This document shows positions 40,547 through 49,491 of a stretch of 64,000 bases of DNA, in pieces. Origin of the DNA: Paenibacillus tyrphae (lineage in GTDB: Bacteria; Bacillota; Bacilli; Paenibacillales; NBRC-103111); contig NZ_JNVM01000033.1 in the NCBI RefSeq assembly GCF_000722545.1, positions 1 to 64,000 of the forward strand, in the 5' to 3' direction. Made by a program: the position numbers and the translations under genes. The notes under the pieces were generated by a model. That model was given only the letters and a program-made list of their open reading frames with translations. It was not told where the DNA came from and made no database searches. Within the stretch, counting starts at the first letter, position 1; each line of letters starts with the position of its first letter.

Positions 40547-43216
40547 TCATCCTCTCAGTTCGGCCAGCCGGGCCGACACTTTATCCCGTTTGTCCGCATA
40601 ATCGGCGAGCTTGGCTTTCTCCTCGTCGATGACTTTGGCCGGCGCTTTGGCAACGAAGCCTTGGTTGGCCAGCTTCTTCTCGATCCGGTCCACTTCGCCG
40701 TGCAGCGTAGTGAGCTCTTTTTCCAGACGCGCTATTTCCTGAGCAATGTCGATTAGCCCCGCAAGCGGCAAGAACAGCTCCGCCCCGGTCACGATGCCCG
40801 TCATCGCTTTTTCCGGTGTTACAAGCCCAAGCTCGATGGAAAGCGCAGACGTGTTGCTGAAACGCCGCACGTATTCTTCATTGCGCTTCAGAATTGCTAG
40901 TGCCTCTTCGCCGGCCGGCTTCACGAGCAGCTCGACCTTTTTGCTCATCGGCACGTTCACTTCCGCACGAATATTGCGCACCGTCCGGATGATATCCATC
41001 AGTAGCTCCATCTCGCGCACCGCGTCCGCCGCTTCAAAGCGCGCCTCGAAGGTCGGCCACGCCGCAAGCGTAATCGTCTCCCCTTCATGAGGCAGATGCT
41101 GCCAGATTTCTTCGCTGATAAACGGCATGAACGGGTGAATCAAGCGCTGCGTGCGGTCCAGCACGTAAGCCAGAACGGATTTCGTCGTTTTCTTCGCCGC
41201 TTCGTCGCTGCCGTACAAGGACAGCTTGCTGAATTCGATGTACCAGTCGCACAGATCGTCCCAAATGAAATTGTACAACAGACGTCCGGTTTCGCCGAAT
41301 TCATACGCATCGATCAGTCGGGTCACTTCGCGGACGGTTTCGTTCAAGCGGTGCAAAATCCAACGGTCGGCCGTACCAAGCTCACCGCTTAGATCGATAT
41401 CCGACGCTTTGAAATCGCCCAGATTCATCAGGACGAAACGCGACGCATTCCAAATTTTATTGGCAAAGTTGCGCGCCTGCTCGACTTTTTCCCAGCGGAA
41501 GCGAAGATCCTGCCCCGGCGTGGAGCCGGTGGAAATCATAAACCGCATGGCATCGGCGCCGTACTTTTCGATCACCTCAAGCGGATCGACGCCGTTGCCG
41601 AGCGACTTGGACATTTTGCGCCCTTCCGCATCGCGGACGAGCCCGTGAATCAGCACGTCTTTGAACGGAATTTGGTTCGTATACTCGAGCCCGCTGAAAA
41701 TCATCCGCGCCACCCAGAAATAAATGATATCGTAACCCGTCACGAGCAGAGCGGTCGGGTAGTAACGCTTCAGATCTTCCGTTTGCTCCGGCCAGCCGAG
41801 CGTAGAGAACGGCCACAGCGCGGAGCTGAACCAGGTGTCCAGCACGTCGTTATCTTGGGACAGATGCGTGCCGCCGCAATGCGGACAAACGGAAGCATCC
41901 TCGCGGGAGACAATCATTTCGCCGCAATCGCCGCAGTACCAGGCCGGAATGCGGTGTCCCCACCACAGCTGACGGGAAATGCACCAGTCGCGAATATTTT
42001 CGATCCAATGCAAATAAATTTTCTCGAAGCGGTCCGGTACGAAGTTCGCGCCTTGGCCCGACTTCTGCGCTTCGATCGCGCGTTCGGCGAGCGGCTTCAT
42101 TTTAACGAACCATTGCGTGGACAAATACGGCTCCACGACGGCGCCGCTGCGCTCGCTGTGTCCGACCTGATGCACGTGTTCCTCGATTTTGATCAGCACG
42201 CCGAGTTCCTTCATATCCGCCACAATCTGCTTACGGCAGTCGAAGCGGTCCATGCCTTGATACTTGCCGGCATTTTCGTTCATTTTGCCGGATTCGTCCA
42301 TCACAAGCACCTGCGGAAGATCGTGGCGTCTGCCTACCTCGAAGTCGTTAGGGTCGTGCGCCGGAGTAATTTTTACCGCGCCGCTGCCGAAATCCTTCTC
42401 GACATATTCGTCGCCGACGATCGGAATTTCGCGGCCGATAATCGGAAGCACAAGCGTTTTACCGATCAGGTGCTTGTAGCGCTCATCCTCAGGATGGACC
42501 GCGACGGCCGTATCCCCGAGCATCGTTTCCGGACGAGTGGTCGCCACGACGATGAATTCCTCGCTGTCCTTCACCGGATATTTCAAATGATACAGCGCGC
42601 CCTGCACCTCTTTGTATTCGACTTCGATGTCGGAAAGCGCCGTGCGGGCGGCCGGGTCCCAGTTGATGATATATTTGCCGCGGTAAATCAGCCCTTTTTC
42701 GTACAAGCGGACGAATACTTCGCGCACCGCCTTGGACAGCCCTTCGTCCAGCGTGAAACGTTCGCGGGAATAGTCGAGCGAGAAGCCCATTTTGGCCCAC
42801 TGCTCGCGGATCGTCTCTGCGTAATGCTCCTTCCACTCCCACACCTTTTCCAGAAACTTCTCACGGCCGAGATCGTACCGCGTCACGCCTTCCTCGCGGA
42901 GCTTTTGCTCCACCTTCGTCTGCGTCGCAATGCCCGCATGGTCGGAGCCGGGCAGCCACAGGGCGTCGTAGCCCTGCATCCGTTTGGTCCGCGCCATAAT
43001 ATCCTGGAGCGTAAAATCGAGCGCATGGCCGATATGCAGCATCCCGGTGACGTTCGGAGGCGGAATAACCATCGTATATGGCTTCGCATCCTGACGCTGA
43101 CCCGCTTTAAAGTATTGTCCCTTAAGCCAGTAGTCGTACCACTTTTTCTCGGCTTCCTTCGGATCATAGGTTGTCGGCATAGCCGTTTCCGGCGCCGCTT
43201 GTTTGGTTTCTTCCAT
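40547..43216 (-). CDS. valS: Valyl-tRNA synthetase
   Basis: Charges tRNA-Val. 889 residues; class I signature HIGH in PPNVTGMLHIGHALD, editing domain (about 200-340; TTRPETMLGDTAVAVHPED), KMSKS in EGRKMSKSLGNGVDP, anticodon-binding helices and a C-terminal coiled coil (about 820-889). ATG 43214-43216 has GGAGG 8 nt upstream; the longer frame starts inside the leader. Controlled by the T-box upstream. Confidence 0.97.
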   Translation of the reverse strand: MEETKQAAPETAMPTTYDPKEAEKKWYDYWLKGQYFKAGQRQDAKPYTMVIPPPNVTGMLHIGHALDFTLQDIMARTKRMQGYDALWLPGSDHAGIATQTKVEQKLREEGVTRYDLGREKFLEKVWEWKEHYAETIREQWAKMGFSLDYSRERFTLDEGLSKAVREVFVRLYEKGLIYRGKYIINWDPAARTALSDIEVEYKEVQGALYHLKYPVKDSEEFIVVATTRPETMLGDTAVAVHPEDERYKHLIGKTLVLPIIGREIPIVGDEYVEKDFGSGAVKITPAHDPNDFEVGRRHDLPQVLVMDESGKMNENAGKYQGMDRFDCRKQIVADMKELGVLIKIEEHVHQVGHSERSGAVVEPYLSTQWFVKMKPLAERAIEAQKSGQGANFVPDRFEKIYLHWIENIRDWCISRQLWWGHRIPAWYCGDCGEMIVSREDASVCPHCGGTHLSQDNDVLDTWFSSALWPFSTLGWPEQTEDLKRYYPTALLVTGYDIIYFWVARMIFSGLEYTNQIPFKDVLIHGLVRDAEGRKMSKSLGNGVDPLEVIEKYGADAMRFMISTGSTPGQDLRFRWEKVEQARNFANKIWNASRFVLMNLGDFKASDIDLSGELGTADRWILHRLNETVREVTRLIDAYEFGETGRLLYNFIWDDLCDWYIEFSKLSLYGSDEAAKKTTKSVLAYVLDRTQRLIHPFMPFISEEIWQHLPHEGETITLAAWPTFEARFEAADAVREMELLMDIIRTVRNIRAEVNVPMSKKVELLVKPAGEEALAILKRNEEYVRRFSNTSALSIELGLVTPEKAMTGIVTGAELFLPLAGLIDIAQEIARLEKELTTLHGEVDRIEKKLANQGFVAKAPAKVIDEEKAKLADYADKRDKVSARLAELRG

Positions 43217-43344
43217 CACTGCAACCTCCAAGTGCACATAATTGTGATTTGTTTTGAGTTTTCAGCCTTACCGTACCATCGGAGAAATATCACCTGCAGG
43301 AGCGCGGCGATCTCCTTTGCATCCGAAACATTTCTATGCCGGAG

Positions 43345-43640
43345 AAACGGCGACAAACAAATAAAGCCTTCCGCCGCAAAGGACGAAAGGCTCTCGCTTC
43401 CGTGGTACCACCTTCATTCCGCCCGTGCTCCGAGAAGCTGGAGGCTTCCCTTCATCCGTGCGGCACTCGAACAGATAACGGCTGTAACCGGCCGAATCTA
43501 GAGCTTCCGCTTTCAATTCGACAACTCCGGGGCGACTTCGACAGGTACGTCCTGCGGAACCTTCCAGCTCTTGCCGGCTCCGCTCTCTGAAGGGTTCGCT
43601 GTCTACTATTCCCTTTCCGCGTTTTTGCTTGCATCTATGC
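43345..43640 (-). promoter_or_regulatory. T-box riboswitch of valS
   Basis: The minus strand carries the T-box core GGTGGTACCACGG (43400-43412), which can form the antiterminator, then a terminator stem AGCCTTTCG...CGGAAGGCT (about 43362-43394) with a T-rich tail. Upstream are stem I features: AGTA (about 43600), AGAGAG, and a specifier-loop-like GAAGTCGCCCC in which GTC (43534-43536) is a valine codon. Uncharged tRNA-Val would bind and allow read-through into valS. Confidence 0.92.
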
Positions 43641-43645
43641 GTACT

Positions 43646-43674
43646 ATGATAAACAATAGTCAGGACAGAGTCAA
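43646..43674 (-). promoter_or_regulatory. Promoter of valS-folC-murC
   Basis: -10 TATCAT (43646-43651), -35 TTGACT (43669-43674), spacer 17 nt. Confidence 0.75.
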
Positions 43675-43687
43675 TACAAGTATAACC

Positions 43688-43736
43688 AAAAAACCCCCCG
43701 GCCAAGCCTGTTTTGGCTCGACCGAGGGAATTTTTG
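43688..43736 (-). terminator. Terminator after spoVID
   Basis: Minus-strand stem CCCTCGG..GAGCC/GGCTTGGCCGGGGGG with a TTTTTT tail, 12 nt beyond the stop. Confidence 0.85.
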
Positions 43737-43747
43737 TAAAAACGGCT

Positions 43748-44980
43748 TCATTTCGGGATATACACGATCTGCCCTTCGGATACTTCATTATCTCCGAGGC
43801 GGTTGTAAAGCGCGATTTCGCGAGGGTTCAGATCGTAGCGCTTAGCGATGGATTCCAATGTCTCTTCCTTTTGCACGATGCACAGCCGGAGCCTTTTGAA
43901 TCCTTGCTCTTCGCCTTTGGAAGTGAGCAGCAGGTTTTTCCATTCCACCTTCTCCGCCACAGACTCCGATTCTTCCCCAATCGTTTCTTCCGGATCGCGC
44001 TTTTCCTTTTGGGAAGAGCCGGGGTTAAACAAGTTGGATAGTCCGAACGATTTGTAAAGCGGTGCGGGCGCCGAAAGCGGCTCGGGCGTTTTTTTGCTGC
44101 CGACGCCTACCTTCAGATCTTTATCCGTCGCCGCGGTCGGGGCTTCTTGCGTTTTTTGCGCTTCCTGCGGCTTTAAAGTCTCCGGACCTTTCGACGGTTC
44201 TTGAACAGACAGCGGAGCTGGAGTTACATTCGACAAAGGCTGCGGTATATTCTGCTGCGCCTCTTGCTGTACGATCGGCGCAGGCTGCGGGATGTTCTGC
44301 TGAGCCTCTTGGTGCACATTCGGCGCAGGCTGCGGTACGTTCTGCTGGGCCGCCTGAAGCACATTGGGCGCAGGTTGCGGTGCGCTCTGCGCCTTCGGCC
44401 CCGCAGGCAGCTTGCTCGTCGGCTCCACCCTCTCGCTTCGCAGCTCCCAAGATTCCGTTTCAGCCGGAGCTTGGTCCGCCGAATCGAAAAAGCCGGAAAC
44501 GTCCCCGAATGCCTCATCCGTCGTCGCCGCAGGAGTAACCGTATGTGGGTCACGGGCTTCGTGAACGAACACCACTTCGTTTTCCGTTTCCCGCCAAGCC
44601 TCTTGGTCCGCATCCGACACGAGCTCCAGACCGGCGAGCGACAGCACTCCCGTAATGTTCAAGCTGCGGGACGACAGCAGATCGATGTCAAAATTTTCGA
44701 TTTCGACGGCGATATCCTCCATCCGCTGAACCCGGTTCATCGGCAGCGTAATCTCTACCGGGATCAGATGCTCCAACGTTTGATCGCTGCGGCCCAGCTC
44801 ATCGATAAAGGTCCCGGTCAAAAACAGATTGCCGCGAAGCAGGGCTTGGTCCCCTTGTGGAATGACCTGAATATGGGGAACAAGCTCTACCCCCTCCAAG
44901 TCTTGAATGCCGATCGCCCCTTCGGACAAATGCACGCGCTCGTAAATGTCGAAGCGTAATCCGTTATGCTGCGTCGTCAA
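43748..44980 (-). CDS. spoVID: Spore coat morphogenetic protein SpoVID
   Basis: Needed for the coat to wrap the forespore. 410 residues. N-terminal conserved domain (FDIYERVHLSEGAIGIQDLEGVELVPHIQ and FLTGTFIDELGR), a long Pro/Gln/Ala-rich middle with repeated NVxQAAQQNVPQPAP-like units, and a C-terminal LysM domain (about 360-410; LCIVQKEETLESIAKRYDLN...IVYIPK). TTG 44978-44980 is chosen: GGAGGGAGG stands 7 nt upstream. Order valS-spoVID-hem matches Bacillus. It may act with the LysM protein at the left edge of the window. Confidence 0.92.
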   Translation of the reverse strand: MTTQHNGLRFDIYERVHLSEGAIGIQDLEGVELVPHIQVIPQGDQALLRGNLFLTGTFIDELGRSDQTLEHLIPVEITLPMNRVQRMEDIAVEIENFDIDLLSSRSLNITGVLSLAGLELVSDADQEAWRETENEVVFVHEARDPHTVTPAATTDEAFGDVSGFFDSADQAPAETESWELRSERVEPTSKLPAGPKAQSAPQPAPNVLQAAQQNVPQPAPNVHQEAQQNIPQPAPIVQQEAQQNIPQPLSNVTPAPLSVQEPSKGPETLKPQEAQKTQEAPTAATDKDLKVGVGSKKTPEPLSAPAPLYKSFGLSNLFNPGSSQKEKRDPEETIGEESESVAEKVEWKNLLLTSKGEEQGFKRLRLCIVQKEETLESIAKRYDLNPREIALYNRLGDNEVSEGQIVYIPK

Positions 44981-45132
44981 TGTAAATCCTCCCTCCGTAA
45001 TTCCTGCCTTTTCCACAGAATCCCGCATCGGCTCCGGCGAGTTCGAAATTCTGATATAACCATAAAAAGAAAGGATGGCCCTATGCCTTCGTCTCTACAA
45101 TTTATATGGCTTCAGGGGAAGGAGCATGACTA

Positions 45133-46005
45133 CTATTTTTTCAATCGCTCATTCAATGCAACAAAGTCCGGGGGCCACGGGGACTGCACTTCGATGCTTT
45201 CGCCGCTCCACGGATGGGGAAACGTCAGCCGCTCGCCGTGCAGCGCCTGTCTCTTCATGCCCTCGCTCCGTCCGCCGTACAGCGTGTCGCCGATCAACGG
45301 ATGACCCAGATGGCTCAGATGAACGCGGATTTGATGCGTCCGTCCGGTTTCGAGCCGGAGCCGCACAAGCGTCGTGGAACGGTAAGACTCCACGACCTCG
45401 TAATGGGTAACGGCCCGTTCGCCCCCGGGAGAGACGCGCCGGCGCGTCGCGTGATGCCGGTCCCTGCCGATGGGCGCATCCACACGGCCTCGGTTCGGAG
45501 AGAGACGCCCGTGCACCAGAGCCACGTAGGTCCGCTCAACCTTTTTCTCCCGCATCGCTTCGTCCAATCGGACCTGCGCCCAGGGACACTTGGCCATCAG
45601 CACCGGACCGGTCGTATCTTCGTCAAGCCGGTGAATGTGCCGGGGCCGGCACGACTGCCCCGTCGACTCCAGATGCCAGCCGACCGCATGGAGCAGCGTT
45701 CCGCCCTCCGATTCCCCGGTCGGATGCACCTTCATCCCGGCCGACTTATCCGCCACGAGGCAAAAGTCGTCTTCGAACAATACTTCTATCCCCGTCCATT
45801 CCGGCATATATTGCAGCGATTCCTCGGGGAACAGCCGCAGCAAAATGCGGCGTCCCTGAATTTCGACGCCCGAGGCGCTCCAGAGCTTCTTCAGCGTCCG
45901 CTCGTCGATCGCATCCGGCAGAAGCGCCTTCACTTCCTCCAAAGTCGAAGGCTCGGCGTTCGCCGTCCATTCCAACCACTGGCCTTTGCGGCGCCATGCG
46001 GTCAT
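45133..46005 (-). CDS. RluA-family pseudouridine synthase
   Basis: Isomerises uridine in rRNA or tRNA. Catalytic motif HIHRLDEDTTGPVLMAK holds the active Asp; further family segments are GRTHQIRVHLSHLGHPLIGDTLYGG and ERTYVALVHG. About 290 residues from ATG 46003-46005 (GGAGG 5 nt upstream). The N-terminal S4-like part is weak. It overlaps the small membrane protein upstream by 4 nt (ATGA). Target site unknown. Confidence 0.92.
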   Translation of the reverse strand: MTAWRRKGQWLEWTANAEPSTLEEVKALLPDAIDERTLKKLWSASGVEIQGRRILLRLFPEESLQYMPEWTGIEVLFEDDFCLVADKSAGMKVHPTGESEGGTLLHAVGWHLESTGQSCRPRHIHRLDEDTTGPVLMAKCPWAQVRLDEAMREKKVERTYVALVHGRLSPNRGRVDAPIGRDRHHATRRRVSPGGERAVTHYEVVESYRSTTLVRLRLETGRTHQIRVHLSHLGHPLIGDTLYGGRSEGMKRQALHGERLTFPHPWSGESIEVQSPWPPDFVALNERLKK

Positions 46006-46169
46006 GGCAGCCTCCACTTGGATTGGTCCGCTACGGATGCCGCCCACTTCTTCCGGCGTCCCCATTGCAGCCATGCCGTCAGAACGATTCCTGCAAACAA
46101 AATGAAAAACACGCCCGCCACAACGATCAATTCGAGCGTGGTACCGAATAGGCTGTACCGATTTAACAT
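46002..46169 (-). CDS. Small single-helix membrane protein
   Basis: 55 residues from ATG 46167-46169 (GGAGG 8 nt upstream). One hydrophobic helix (LELIVVAGVFFILFAGIVLTAWL) and a basic C-terminus (RRKKWAASVADQSKWRLP). Translationally coupled to the pseudouridine synthase. Function unknown. Confidence 0.65.
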   Translation of the reverse strand: MLNRYSLFGTTLELIVVAGVFFILFAGIVLTAWLQWGRRKKWAASVADQSKWRLP

Positions 46170-46275
46170 GAGCGCTTCCTCCAATGTATAGCTTATGGTC
46201 ATTCTATCAATCCTTCACGGCGAACGCAAAGCGGTTACAATGCCAATTCCGCCTGATCTTACAATCTAGCGAAAG

Positions 46276-46305
46276 TTGTTAAATCTTCTTTTCATATGAT
46301 AGAAT
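46276..46305 (+). promoter_or_regulatory. Promoter of the phosphodiester glycosidase gene
   Basis: -35 TTGTTA (46276-46281), -10 TAGAAT (46300-46305), spacer 18 nt. Confidence 0.6.
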
Positions 46306-46374
46306 AGCATAGGAAAAAAGCAAAAAAAATTCGACACGAAATGCCTTAATTTACGCATGGGAGAGGTTAAAACA

Positions 46375-48090
46375 TTGAGCAGGGCTCTGCAAGCGATACG
46401 ACATTGGAGTAGTTGGAAAAAGGTGCTTTTTTATTTCACGGTGTTGACTTTTTTAACGTCCAGCTTTTTATTTCTGACCCCGCCGGGAGGCCAGATCAGA
46501 GAGTGGCTAGCAGAAACGGTCATTACGACGCAGCACCGGAGCTGGGCATGGATTTTCGTCGGCGCGGAGCAGCGCGATTTGATGGTCAAGCGATTGCAGG
46601 ACTTCAATGAGGAAGCTGCGCGCGAAAAGCAGGACAGCAGCTTGATCAAAATTCGCAATCATCAGGGCAAAGCCCGTTCGATCGACGAACTGATTAAGGT
46701 CGAAGATATTTCAGGAAAGTTTTGGCAAGGCAAAAAGATGTACGTCTATGATCCAAAGACGATTCGTGTCATGACGCCTCCCAAATCCGGCGAAGGCGAG
46801 AAAATCACCTCGATGGTCAAGCGTACAGGAGCCGTGGCCGGTGTCAATGGCGGCGGTTTCGACGATCCGGAAGGTCTCGGGAACGGATTTGCGGCGTTTG
46901 GCGCCATTATCTCCGGCGGCGAGGTCATTTATACGGATCAGGACGGCAGCATTCCGCAGCACATCGTCGGCTTTACGAAGGAAGGGATTCTCGTCGTCGG
47001 AAAATACAATATTTTCGAACTGCGCGAGATGGGCATCTCGGACGCCGTTTCGTTTCACCCGCGTCTGATCGCCAACGGCAAGCCGCTGATCACAAGCGGC
47101 GACGGCGGCTGGGGTCGCGGACCGCGAACGGCTGTCGGACAAAAAGCGGACGGCACCGTCATATTCATCGTTATCGACGGACGGCAGGCGCACAGCGTAG
47201 GCGCTACGCTTAAGGAAGTGCAGGACCTTCTGTTGGAGGAAGGCTGCATCAATGCAGGCAACCTGGACGGAGGCGCTTCGTCCGAGCTCGTTGTCGACGG
47301 GGAGCTGCTTACCAAGCCATCGAGCCGTTACGGCGAGCGCAGATTGCCTAACGCGTTTCTGGTCTACGACGATCCTACGTCGGTTAAAGCGGATCGCGTC
47401 TGGGACGGCATCGACAAAATCGATGCGGGCGGCTCTTACGACCACCCGGACTTCCTGCGCGAGCAGGCCGAAAAGCGGGCCAAGCAGCAGCAAAACCCGG
47501 CACCGCCTACAAAGACGGATACCGATAAGACGAAGACGAAAACCGATACAAAGCCGGAAACAAACAAGCCGGCGGGAAATAAAGCGGAAACGAACGAAAC
47601 GGGCAAGACGGGTACGGAGAAAGGCGAGAGCGTGAAACCCGGCGGCAATGCAACCAAAGAGCCGGGTACTGAAAAGCCTGGTGTTCCCGGCACGGGAAAT
47701 AATTCCGGTTCAAGTACGGGAGCAGCAGATCACGGCAAGTCGGACGGCGGCCAGGGCAATCCGCCGACGGGCGCGGGCAGCGGGTCGGTAACGCCGAACG
47801 GCGGCACTTCCGGCCAAGGAGGAACCGGCGGCAGCGGGGCTGCCGGCTCCGGTTCTTCCCAAGGCAGCGGTACGGCAGGAGGAGGCGGGAACGGTTCTAC
47901 AGGAACCGCCCCGAACTCTTCCGCCGGAGCCCCGGCCCCGGGAACCGGAAGCGGCACACCGGCCAAGACGACCGAGAAACCGGCTGAGACGACAGCACCG
48001 GCTACAACGCCGACGCCACCCCCTCAGCAAAATCAAACGCCTAACCAATCGGCCTCAGGTACAACTGTACCGCCGGCCAAAACACCATGA
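46375..48090 (+). CDS. Phosphodiester glycosidase (NAGPA-domain) membrane-anchored protein
   Basis: About 571 residues. One N-terminal membrane helix (VLFYFTVLTFLTSSFLFL), then a NAGPA-type domain (about 120-335) with VAGVNGGGFDDPEG, RTAVGQKADGTVIFIVIDGRQ, and AGNLDGGASSELVVDG. Such domains act on surface polysaccharides in Firmicutes. The last 200 residues are a low-complexity Thr/Gly/Pro/Lys tail likely to lie in the wall. TTG 46375 has GGGAGAGG 8 nt upstream and is preferred to the ATG at 46357 that overlaps this site. Confidence 0.85.
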   Translation: MSRALQAIRHWSSWKKVLFYFTVLTFLTSSFLFLTPPGGQIREWLAETVITTQHRSWAWIFVGAEQRDLMVKRLQDFNEEAAREKQDSSLIKIRNHQGKARSIDELIKVEDISGKFWQGKKMYVYDPKTIRVMTPPKSGEGEKITSMVKRTGAVAGVNGGGFDDPEGLGNGFAAFGAIISGGEVIYTDQDGSIPQHIVGFTKEGILVVGKYNIFELREMGISDAVSFHPRLIANGKPLITSGDGGWGRGPRTAVGQKADGTVIFIVIDGRQAHSVGATLKEVQDLLLEEGCINAGNLDGGASSELVVDGELLTKPSSRYGERRLPNAFLVYDDPTSVKADRVWDGIDKIDAGGSYDHPDFLREQAEKRAKQQQNPAPPTKTDTDKTKTKTDTKPETNKPAGNKAETNETGKTGTEKGESVKPGGNATKEPGTEKPGVPGTGNNSGSSTGAADHGKSDGGQGNPPTGAGSGSVTPNGGTSGQGGTGGSGAAGSGSSQGSGTAGGGGNGSTGTAPNSSAGAPAPGTGSGTPAKTTEKPAETTAPATTPTPPPQQNQTPNQSASGTTVPPAKTP

Positions 48091-48120
48091 TCGTTTTACA
48101 TAAATCTGTAGCAGCAAAAC

Positions 48121-48169
48121 AAACGGACGGCACGTTCCCCTCCTTCAGGAGTGGACGTGCCGTCCGTTT
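48121..48169. terminator. Bidirectional terminator between the glycosidase and hemL
   Basis: Perfect 15-bp stem AAACGGACGGCACGT/ACGTGCCGTCCGTTT between converging genes. Confidence 0.92.
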
Positions 48170-48173
48170 TACA

Positions 48174-49475
48174 TTATAGTTGCTTGAGCGCTTGGTAATG
48201 CGCCTCGATCGTCGCCTCGATATCGTCGTCGGAATGTGCTGCCGAAACGAACATGCCTTCGAACTGGGAAGGCGGAATGCTGACGCCGTAGTCGAGCAGC
48301 AAGCCAAAATACCGGTTGAACTTGTTCAAATCCGATTGTTTGGCGGTTTCGTAATTGGTCACCGGTTGGTCGGTAAAAAACGGGCAGACCATAGAGCCGA
48401 TCCGGTTGATCGTGATCGGAACGCCCAGCTCCCGGGCATTTTGAAGCATTCCTGCTTCCAGACGGGCGGATTTACGCTCCAGTTCTTCATATACGCCCGG
48501 TGCTCCCAGCAGCTTAAGCGTCGCATACCCCGCAGCCATCGCCAGCGGGTTACCGGATAAAGTTCCAGCCTGATAAATCGGGCCTGACGGGGCAATCCGC
48601 TCCATGATCTCCCATTTGCCTCCGTATGCCCCAACCGGCAGCCCACCGCCGATAACTTTACCCAGACAGGTAAGATCCGGCGTAATGCCGAACCGCCCTT
48701 GCGCGCTGTTCAAGCCAACGCGAAAGCCGGTCATGACCTCGTCAAAGATCAGCAGACTACCGTAGGAAGACGTGACCTCCCGCAATCCTTCCAAGAAGCC
48801 CGGAAGCGGCGGCACAACGCCCATATTTCCGGCAACCGGCTCCACAATAACGGCGGCAATGTCTTCGCCGAAATGTTCAAAAGCCGTCCGTACCGAATCC
48901 AGATCGTTGTACGGCACTGTAATCGTGTTAGCCGCTACGCTTTCGGGTACGCCAGGGCTGTCCGGCAATCCAAGGGTGGCCACCCCAGACCCTGCTTTGA
49001 TCAGCAGCGAGTCCGCATGGCCGTGGTAGCATCCTTCGAACTTCAGGATTTTACTTCTTCCGGTATAGCCGCGGGCAAGCCGGAGAGCGCTCATCGTCGC
49101 TTCCGTCCCGGAGCTGACCATCCGCACCAGCTCGATGGAAGGCATTCTTTCGATAACCAGCTTCGCCATCTCGGTTTCCAGTTCCGTTGGCGCGCCGAAG
49201 CTTGTACCAAGCTCTGCGGTCCGTTTGATCGCTTCGACGACCTCCGGGTGGGCATGTCCCATAATGAGCGGGCCCCATGACCCGATGTAATCGATAAATT
49301 CGTTGCCGTCGATATCGAAGACGTGCGAGCCGCTCCCTTTATGCATATACAGGGGAGTCAATCCAACCGATTTAAACGCGCGAACCGGACTGTTGACTCC
49401 GCCCGGAATCACTTGCTTCGCTTCCTCGAACGCCCGCTCCGAACGCGCATCGGAACGTTTTCGCTGATCGTTCAT
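48174..49475 (-). CDS. hemL: Glutamate-1-semialdehyde 2,1-aminomutase
   Basis: PLP enzyme making 5-aminolevulinate in the C5 heme pathway. The cofactor Lys lies in LTCLGKVIGGGLPVGAYGG (about 265); early conserved segment PGGVNSPVRAF. 433 residues from ATG 49473-49475 (AGGAG 8 nt upstream). Last gene of the hemE-hemH-hemY-hemL unit. Confidence 0.96.
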   Translation of the reverse strand: MNDQRKRSDARSERAFEEAKQVIPGGVNSPVRAFKSVGLTPLYMHKGSGSHVFDIDGNEFIDYIGSWGPLIMGHAHPEVVEAIKRTAELGTSFGAPTELETEMAKLVIERMPSIELVRMVSSGTEATMSALRLARGYTGRSKILKFEGCYHGHADSLLIKAGSGVATLGLPDSPGVPESVAANTITVPYNDLDSVRTAFEHFGEDIAAVIVEPVAGNMGVVPPLPGFLEGLREVTSSYGSLLIFDEVMTGFRVGLNSAQGRFGITPDLTCLGKVIGGGLPVGAYGGKWEIMERIAPSGPIYQAGTLSGNPLAMAAGYATLKLLGAPGVYEELERKSARLEAGMLQNARELGVPITINRIGSMVCPFFTDQPVTNYETAKQSDLNKFNRYFGLLLDYGVSIPPSQFEGMFVSAAHSDDDIEATIEAHYQALKQL

Positions 49476-49491
49476 CCATTCCACTCCTAAC

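Noticed and set aside
41645..43501. 618-codon plus-strand ORF over valS
   Set aside because: Mirror frame of a GC-rich conserved gene; runs into the T-box and shows no protein family pattern.
45075..45410. Plus-strand ORF between spoVID and the RluA-type gene
   Set aside because: It overlaps the pseudouridine synthase antisense for most of its length and has no domain pattern, though a weak AGAAAGGA stands before its start.
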